Source of the DNA: Myxococcales bacterium UBA1203
GTDB taxonomy: Bacteria > Myxococcota > Myxococcia > Myxococcales > UBA5297
Direction of reading: 5' to 3'
Length of the DNA stretch: 9,359 nt
Assembly: GCA_002309695.1 (NCBI GenBank)
Contig: DBXV01000004.1
Span: 25,619-34,977 of the forward strand
Every line of letters begins with the position of its first letter. The first letter of the stretch is position 1. A program made the translations under genes and the position numbers. The notes beneath the pieces were generated by a model, which ran no database searches, was not told the DNA's origin, and saw only the letters and a list, made by a program, of their open reading frames with translations. This document shows, one piece after another, positions 5,908-9,359 of the stretch.

Positions 5908-6957
5908 TCAGCGGGATTTTTCGAGAAGCATCAACGCCTTTCTCATGGCCGTGGAGAGCCCCAGCTCAGGCCAGTCGCCCGGACTGACAAAACGACCCGT
6001 CTCAGTGGGACGCGCGCCGTCGGCAAACGCTGCGGGCCAGAGCTCAATCGTCAGCAGACGGTGCGTCAGCGTGCGCTTCACGTGTCCCAGAGGCCGGGCA
6101 GAGGTCAGGCGAAAGCCCTTTTGGAGCAGCGGCTCAGCGGCATCGGCCTCGGGCAAAAGCTCAGCACTGGGCAGCTCCCAGAGGCCGCCGAAGAGCCCTT
6201 TTTCCTCGCGACGAATCATCCACACGCGGCCCGCATCGTCCCGAATTGCGGCGCAGACCAGCCGGAGCGGCTTTTTTTCGAGGCGGACGCGGGCGAGCGG
6301 CAGGCGGTTTTCATCGCCGTGGGCGCGGGCGAGGCACAGCTCCGAAACAGGACATATGAGGCATCTGGGCGAGGACGGCACACAGACGAGCGCGCCCAGC
6401 TCCATCATCGCCTCGCTGAACGGCCCGGGGCGGGCACGATCGAGAAACTCCTCGGAAAGCGCTTTCAGAACCGGGTGATTCTGGTCGTCGGGCAGCTCCA
6501 TCGCCTGAACGCGGCAGAGGACGCGCGCCACATTGCCGTCCAGCACGGGCACCGCCTCGCCAAAGGCAAACGTGGCAATCGCTGCCGCCGTGTAGGGCCC
6601 GAGGCCAGGCAGCTTTTTCAGCTCAGCCGCCGTCCTCGGAAATTCGCCCCCGCTTTGGGCTACGGCCTGCGCAGCTTTGTGCAGATTGCGGGCGCGTGCG
6701 TAGTAGCCCAGCCCGCTCCACAGCGAGAGAACCTCGTCCAGAGGGGCAGCCGCGAGGTCGTTCACCGTCGGAAAACGCGCCACGAAGCGGTGAAAGTAGG
6801 GAATCACCGTCGCCACCTGGGTCTGCTGGAGCATCACCTCCGACAGCCAGACGGCATAGGCATCTCGGCGGCGCCGCCAGGGCAGGTCGCGCTGATTCAC
6901 CTCGAACCACTTCACCAGCCTGTCCCGAAAAATGTTCAGCCGCTCCGTCTGCTCCAT
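5908..6957 (-). CDS. mutY: A/G-specific adenine DNA glycosylase MutY
   Basis: This base-excision repair enzyme removes adenine mispaired with 8-oxoguanine or guanine. The chosen start (6957, MEQTERL) gives 349 aa and has GGAGAG 4 nt (GGAG 6 nt) upstream. The frame stays open to an ATG at 7047, but those extra 30 codons run through a palindromic repeat element and lack homology-like sequence. Visible features are catalytic Glu40 in VWLSEVMLQQTQV, the helix-hairpin-helix LPGLGPYTAAAIATFAFG (116-133), catalytic Asp140 in VLDGNVARVL, and the [4Fe-4S] ligands Cys192, 199, 202 and 208 with the canonical C-x6-C-x2-C-x5-C spacing. A C-terminal NUDIX-like 8-oxoG-recognition domain (about 230-345) has GLFGGLWELP and TLTHR, with His299 at the place of the FSH loop. 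All key residues are present, so it should be active. Length is normal for the family. The gap to lip1 is short. Confidence 0.97.
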   Translation of the reverse strand: MEQTERLNIFRDRLVKWFEVNQRDLPWRRRRDAYAVWLSEVMLQQTQVATVIPYFHRFVARFPTVNDLAAAPLDEVLSLWSGLGYYARARNLHKAAQAVAQSGGEFPRTAAELKKLPGLGPYTAAAIATFAFGEAVPVLDGNVARVLCRVQAMELPDDQNHPVLKALSEEFLDRARPGPFSEAMMELGALVCVPSSPRCLICPVSELCLARAHGDENRLPLARVRLEKKPLRLVCAAIRDDAGRVWMIRREEKGLFGGLWELPSAELLPEADAAEPLLQKGFRLTSARPLGHVKRTLTHRLLTIELWPAAFADGARPTETGRFVSPGDWPELGLSTAMRKALMLLEKSR

Positions 6958-6961
6958 GGGG

Positions 6962-6967
6962 CTCTCC
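6962..6967 (-). promoter_or_regulatory. Ribosome binding site that decides the mutY start
   Basis: Minus-strand GGAGAG lies 4 nt before the ATG at 6957 (GGAG is 6 nt away). Neither upstream in-frame ATG is favoured: the one at 6996 has GAAGG only about 2 nt away, and the one at 7047 sits beyond the palindrome at 7014-7032. Confidence 0.7.
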
Positions 6968-6974
6968 GCGTCAC

Positions 6975-7032
6975 AGCTGTCAGCCCTCTCAGTCATCGCC
7001 TTCGGCTCTGACAGCTCCCCCAGAGGGGGAGC
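6975..7032 (-). repeat. REP-like bipartite palindromic element A
   Basis: It contains a perfect 8-bp hairpin (7014-7021 with 7025-7032, loop AGA). Next to it is a second hairpin, which on the minus strand reads GTCA-GA-GCC-GAA-GGC-GA-TGAC, then TGAGAGGG. An overlapping 9-bp inverted repeat (6975-6983 with 7008-7016) allows an alternative fold. The layout (GGGGGAG, T-G, stem, GAA loop, stem, GAGAGGG) is shared with element B on the other strand at 7085-7117. It lies just upstream of the mutY ribosome binding site, inside the 5' extension of the mutY frame. I recall similar bipartite palindromes as dispersed repeats in some gut bacterial genomes, but cannot verify that here. Confidence 0.65.
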
Positions 7033-7084
7033 CAGGTTCGTTTTCAATACTCAGCCCTTCCAACAAAAGGACCCTGCCTCCCAC

Positions 7085-7117
7085 TCCGGGGGAGGTGGCC
7101 CGAAGGGCCGGAGAGGG
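7085..7117 (+). repeat. REP-like bipartite palindromic element B
   Basis: On the plus strand it reads CTCC-GGGGGAG, then TGGCCC-GAA-GGGCC, then GGAGAGGG. The second stem is a perfect 5-bp GGCCC/GGGCC hairpin closed by GAA. Order, spacing and loop match element A, which is on the opposite strand about 50 nt away, so the two form an inverted pair in the greA-mutY gap. Confidence 0.6.
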
Positions 7118-7121
7118 TAAT

Positions 7122-7160
7122 AAAAAAGCCCGGGGGTCGGTCTTCGACCAGCGGGCTTTT
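7122..7160. terminator. Intrinsic terminator of greA
   Basis: A 9-bp stem AAAAGCCCG/CGGGCTTTT (7124-7132 with 7152-7160) encloses an inner GGTCG/CGACC hairpin. On the minus strand the T-run follows the stem, 45 nt past the greA stop. The flanking A and T runs make it potentially bidirectional. Confidence 0.88.
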
Positions 7161-7204
7161 CCCAGGAGGCCATGCAGCGCTCATGGGGGGGGATTCTCGG
7201 GACC

Positions 7205-7696
7205 TCAGTCGATGCTGAACGCCTCAAAGCGGACATCGGCGATTTCAAACTCGCGCACGCCGCCGGGTGTCTGAATGCGCACCGCGTCGCCCACTTCCCT
7301 GCCAATCAGCCCGCGGGCAATGGGCGACGTAATCGAAATCAGGCCCTTCTTAATGTTCGTCTCGTACTGGCCAACGATTCGGTAGGTGAACTGGTGGCCG
7401 TTCTCATCTTCCAGGTCCACAGTAGCCCCAAAGACCACTCTGTCCCCGGAGAGCTGCGTCACATCAATCACCTCGGCGCGCGCCAGCACGTCTTCAAGGT
7501 GGCGAATCTCGGCGTCAATCTGGCCCTGCTTCTCCTTGGCCGCGTGGTACTCGGCGTTTTCGCTCAGGTCTCCGTGAGCCCGGGCCTCTTCTATGTCCTT
7601 GATATTCTGTGGTTTTTCCACGGACTTGAGGTGCTTGAGCCGCTCCCGGAGGCGAAGCACGCCCCCGTGTGTCATCGGAACACGTTCGACGCTCAT
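7205..7696 (-). CDS. greA: Transcription elongation factor GreA
   Basis: GreA enters the RNA polymerase secondary channel and stimulates cleavage of the 3' end of backtracked RNA. The 163-aa product (start 7696) fits the usual length of about 158-165. AGGAG lies 7 nt before the ATG; the frame extends far upstream to 8206, but that extension is arginine-rich noise and lacks a comparable site. An N-terminal coiled coil (about 12-75) has the tip motif GDLSENAEYHAAKE, with Asp43 and Glu46 corresponding to the Mg2+-coordinating acidic pair (E. coli Asp41/Glu44). The C-terminal FKBP-like domain carries YRIVGQYE and LISITSPIARGLIGREVGD, followed by TPGG. It is flanked downstream by a terminator (7122-7160) and upstream by a long leader holding a terminator-like hairpin, so expression may be controlled by premature termination. 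Confidence 0.97.
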   Translation of the reverse strand: MSVERVPMTHGGVLRLRERLKHLKSVEKPQNIKDIEEARAHGDLSENAEYHAAKEKQGQIDAEIRHLEDVLARAEVIDVTQLSGDRVVFGATVDLEDENGHQFTYRIVGQYETNIKKGLISITSPIARGLIGREVGDAVRIQTPGGVREFEIADVRFEAFSID

Positions 7697-8028
7697 TGCT
7701 GATCTCCTGGCCAGAAAACTGGCGTTCATAAAAAAAGAGGCGGCCACTCCCGCCGTGGGGAATGGCCGCGCCGAAAAATTGGGGCGGCCTAGTAGCCCCG
7801 GCCCGCAAAAAATCAATGCGTGCGGAATAATGGGGAGCAAAGCCGTTCTGAACACGGCGCCGGAGGACGCTTTTCCGTCTGTCCAGAGGCATGTCCGAAG
7901 GCGCCGGACGGGCCGGAAAAACGCCGCGGATTTCCTCTCGACCGCTATCGGCTTTTGACTAAGGTCCGCCGATTTTTTGCCACCGCGCCTCTGACAGGGC
8001 GCCCACCGGAAAACATGGAGGCTTCCCA
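7697..8028. other. 332-nt divergent intergenic region between greA and lip4
   Basis: I see no convincing gene here; open frames through it are shadows or extensions. It must hold the promoters for greA (-) and lip4 (+), but I could not pick out clear -35/-10 pairs. It contains, from left to right, the greA ribosome binding site (7704-7708), a GCCAG-AAAA-CTGGC hairpin (7710-7723), terminator-like hairpins (7730-7769 and 7774-7799), a GTCCG/CGGAC hairpin (7893-7909), a weak plus-strand ATCGGC/GCCGAT stem followed by a T-run (7947-7978), and the lip4 ribosome binding site GGAGG (8017-8021). Confidence 0.6.
7730..7769 (-). promoter_or_regulatory. Terminator-like hairpin in the greA leader (putative attenuator)
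   Basis: On the minus strand a stem of 7 bp, one mismatch and 4 bp (7769-7758 with 7751-7740) is followed by CTC and a T7 run (7736-7730). The T-run ends 33 nt before the greA ATG. No minus-strand gene exists upstream for it to terminate, so it most likely acts within the greA transcript or ends a short leader RNA. A weaker GGGGC/GCCCC hairpin followed by AATTTTT lies just upstream (7799-7774). Confidence 0.7.
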
Positions 8029-8613
8029 ATGAAAAAACTGACGCTCCGAGCCATCGCCGCCTGCGGCCTTGCCGCTTCCCTCGCCCTCTTCGCCTTTTCG
8101 TGCGGCGGAGACGATGACGACAACGGCGGCGGCGGGTCGAACACCTCCGGCACCGGCTGCGCCGCCTTCGTCTGCGATGCCAGCGGCAAGGTCCGCCAGG
8201 GCGCACAGGGCACCGACGACGGCTACTCGACGAATATCGGGTGCAGCTACAAGGACGTGGGCACCTGCAAGGCCGGCTGCGACACCAACAGGACCATCGT
8301 GAAGCTGCCCGGATGCGACGTGGGCAACGCCTGCAACCTCATCAGCCGCGATCTGCCCGCGGCGGGAAGCATCACCGCCGATACCAAGTGCGCCAAAGAG
8401 GTCCTCTCCGATACCGACGCCTGCAGCGGCTATCCCTGCCTCAGCCGCAACGCCACCGGCATGGATACCGTCGAGGCCCTCCGCTACTGCGCCGTCGTCC
8501 GCTGCACCTCGAGCGATGACTGTGCCGCCGATGAGTTCTGCCGCTGCTATCAGGAGCGTCAGGATGACGGCAGCTACATCTCCGAAAACTGGTGCGTGAA
8601 AAAGGCCCAGTGA
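8029..8613 (+). CDS. Cysteine-rich predicted lipoprotein (lip4)
   Basis: A 194-aa protein that I do not recognise as a named family. It has a positively charged start (MKKLTLR), a hydrophobic segment and a lipobox ending at Cys25 (AFSC), then GGDDDD and a GGGG-containing linker. GGAGG lies 7 nt before the ATG. The mature part contains 16 further cysteines, an even number that fits up to eight disulfides in an extracytoplasmic domain. The C-terminal stretch (CTSSDDCAADEFCRC) resembles the C-x5-C-x5-C cysteine modules common in secreted myxobacterial proteins. It shares the CGG-acidic signal end with lip1 and lip2, but has no solenoid repeats, so it is not a paralogue of them. It is probably monocistronic, divergent from greA and followed by its own terminator. 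A role in the cell envelope is inferred only from the signal peptide. Confidence 0.9.
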   Translation: MKKLTLRAIAACGLAASLALFAFSCGGDDDDNGGGGSNTSGTGCAAFVCDASGKVRQGAQGTDDGYSTNIGCSYKDVGTCKAGCDTNRTIVKLPGCDVGNACNLISRDLPAAGSITADTKCAKEVLSDTDACSGYPCLSRNATGMDTVEALRYCAVVRCTSSDDCAADEFCRCYQERQDDGSYISENWCVKKAQ

Positions 8614-8632
8614 TTTCGGCCTCTTCCCTCTG

Positions 8633-8680
8633 AAAAGCCTTTCGTCCGCGCGCGTTCAGCCGCCGGGCGAAGGGCTTTTT
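8633..8680 (+). terminator. Intrinsic terminator of lip4
   Basis: A 15-bp stem with two G-T wobbles (8633-8647 with 8665-8679) encloses a GC-rich loop and ends in a T5 run. It lies 19 nt after the lip4 stop and 50 nt before the next gene. Confidence 0.92.
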
Positions 8681-8730
8681 CCTTTGCGGACACAGCGTGT
8701 CCCCTGCCTCCGACAGCCGAGGTTCCCCCC

Positions 8731-9000
8731 ATGAGCAGCATTGAAAAATCCCCCTCCACAGCCGGCGCATCCGCCATTCAGCGCCGTTCCAGCGAGGAAA
8801 TTTACGCATCGGGAGACGCGGCCGCCGCCTGCCGTGCCGCGCGGGCGGTCCTTGCCGACTCGACTGCCTCCTCTGACGACAAGGCCCGGGCGCAGGCTTT
8901 TCTGTCGAACATCGCCATCGACCGAATGACCAAGGCTGTCGCCGGCGTCTCTCTGGCCGTCGTCCTCAGCATCATCGTCGTCCTCTACGTCTTTTCCTGA
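8731..9000 (+). CDS. Small predicted membrane protein with TPR-like helices and one C-terminal TM helix
   Basis: An 89-aa hypothetical protein. GAGG lies about 8 nt before the ATG. Residues 1-20 are polar and Ser/Ala-rich. Residues about 22-64 (EEIYASGDAAAACRAARAVL ... KARAQAFLSNIAID) look like a single degenerate TPR-type helix pair, a pattern seen in small myxobacterial proteins. Residues about 68-88 form one strongly hydrophobic helix (AVAGVSLAVVLSIIVVLYVF) at the very C-terminus, so the protein is likely tail-anchored with its N-terminal part in the cytoplasm. The next gene starts 36 nt downstream in the same direction with no terminator between, so the pair is probably an operon. Function is unknown; a partner role for the downstream membrane protein is a guess from adjacency. 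Confidence 0.78.
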   Translation: MSSIEKSPSTAGASAIQRRSSEEIYASGDAAAACRAARAVLADSTASSDDKARAQAFLSNIAIDRMTKAVAGVSLAVVLSIIVVLYVFS

Positions 9001-9036
9001 TTTCCCGATTCGATTCCGCCCTCCGGGGATGCCGCC

Positions 9037-9359
9037 ATGGATGAAGTCATCAATTTCACGAGCGCAATGACGCCCGTCCTTCGCTTCTGGGAGGCGCTCG
9101 CAGACCAGCTCAAAGGCTGGCTCCTCTCGCCGCAAAATTTCGTCTCTCTGGCCAATTCGAGCCGCCTGACGCTGATTCCCTCGGCCGCACTCCTCATTTA
9201 CGGCCTCTTCGCGGCCTTCTTCGGCGGACGTCCCATCCCCTTCCGCATCATCTCGGTCATTCCCGGCCTGCTTCTGGGCTGGTTTATCGGCGGCTTCATC
9301 GCCTCGCTGACCGGGTTCCCCGCTACTGTGCTGGCCTACGGCCTGGCCGGCGTCCTGGC
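9037..9359 (+). CDS. Predicted polytopic membrane protein, N-terminal part (runs off window)
   Basis: The frame starts at ATG 9037 (MDEVINFTSAMTPVLRFWEA) and is open for 107 codons to the window edge. A GGGGA sequence about 8 nt upstream is a modest ribosome binding site. Residues 1-40 are amphipathic. Hydrophobic segments lie at about 44-63 (LTLIPSAALLIYGLFAAFF), 71-92 (IISVIPGLLLGWFIGGFIAS) and from about 96 onward. The Gly-rich helices separated by a short basic loop (GGRPIPFR) recall the repeated helix pairs of TMEM198/DUF4203-type proteins, but this is only a resemblance. It is probably co-transcribed with the small membrane protein just upstream. No function can be assigned from this fragment. 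Confidence 0.75.
   Translation, partial: MDEVINFTSAMTPVLRFWEALADQLKGWLLSPQNFVSLANSSRLTLIPSAALLIYGLFAAFFGGRPIPFRIISVIPGLLLGWFIGGFIASLTGFPATVLAYGLAGVL

Noticed and set aside
6958..7047. Upstream extension of the mutY frame to 7047
   Set aside because: The 30 extra codons lie in the palindromic element, and the ATG at 6957 has a better placed ribosome binding site and the usual MutY start position.
7947..7978. Plus-strand ATCGGC/GCCGAT stem followed by a T-run upstream of lip4
   Set aside because: Only 6 bp with a 15-nt loop. It could be a leader element but is too weak to call as a terminator.
7697..8206. Upstream extension of the greA frame
   Set aside because: It adds Arg-rich sequence unlike GreA, crosses the leader hairpins and overlaps the divergent lip4 gene. 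GreA homology and AGGAG support the start at 7696.
8656..9135. 159-codon minus-strand open frame opposite the small membrane protein
   Set aside because: It starts within the downstream membrane protein gene and ends in the lip4 terminator. Its Gly/Arg/Asp-rich composition is typical of GC-rich shadows.

Overview
This 9.36 kb window is GC-rich bacterial chromosome. Four of its proteins are lipoproteins whose signal peptides end in a CGG-acidic motif, and the muralytic amidase carries an N-terminal TPR-like region. Together these suggest a Myxococcota, Bradymonadota or related 'deltaproteobacterial' lineage. That placement is inference from protein style only: there is no rRNA or other phylogenetic marker here. 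I see no tRNA, rRNA, CRISPR array, transposase, integrase or phage gene.

Layout. (1) 1-1126: the C-terminal 350 codons of pyruvate phosphate dikinase on the + strand, ending in an unusual Lys/Ala/Pro-rich tail and then a strong terminator. (2) 1159-2682 (-): an exported zinc N-acetylmuramoyl-L-alanine amidase, convergent with ppdK. (3) 2850-5839 (-): three tandem paralogous lipoproteins (called here lip1, lip2 and lip3 in transcription order), built from short Asn/Gly-rich repeats that look like a beta-solenoid. A terminator-like hairpin sits between lip2 and lip3. (4) 5908-6957 (-): mutY, the A/G-mismatch adenine glycosylase, 68 nt upstream of lip1 with no clear terminator between them. (5) 6975-7160: two short bipartite palindromic (REP-like) elements in opposite orientation, and the greA terminator. 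(6) 7205-7696 (-): greA, with a terminator-like hairpin and T-run in its own leader. (7) 7697-8028: a 332-nt divergent intergenic region rich in hairpins. (8) 8029-8613 (+): a cysteine-rich lipoprotein (lip4) with its own terminator. (9) 8731-9359 (+): a small protein with one C-terminal membrane helix, followed by the start of a polytopic membrane protein that runs off the window.

The housekeeping genes (ppdK, mutY, greA, amidase) are ordinary members of their families. The most interesting material is the lip1-lip2-lip3 array of surface or periplasmic solenoid lipoproteins, the regulatory-looking hairpins in front of lip3 and greA, the paired REP-like elements, and the histone-like tail on the dikinase. 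I did not find a defence system, secretion system or biosynthetic cluster.
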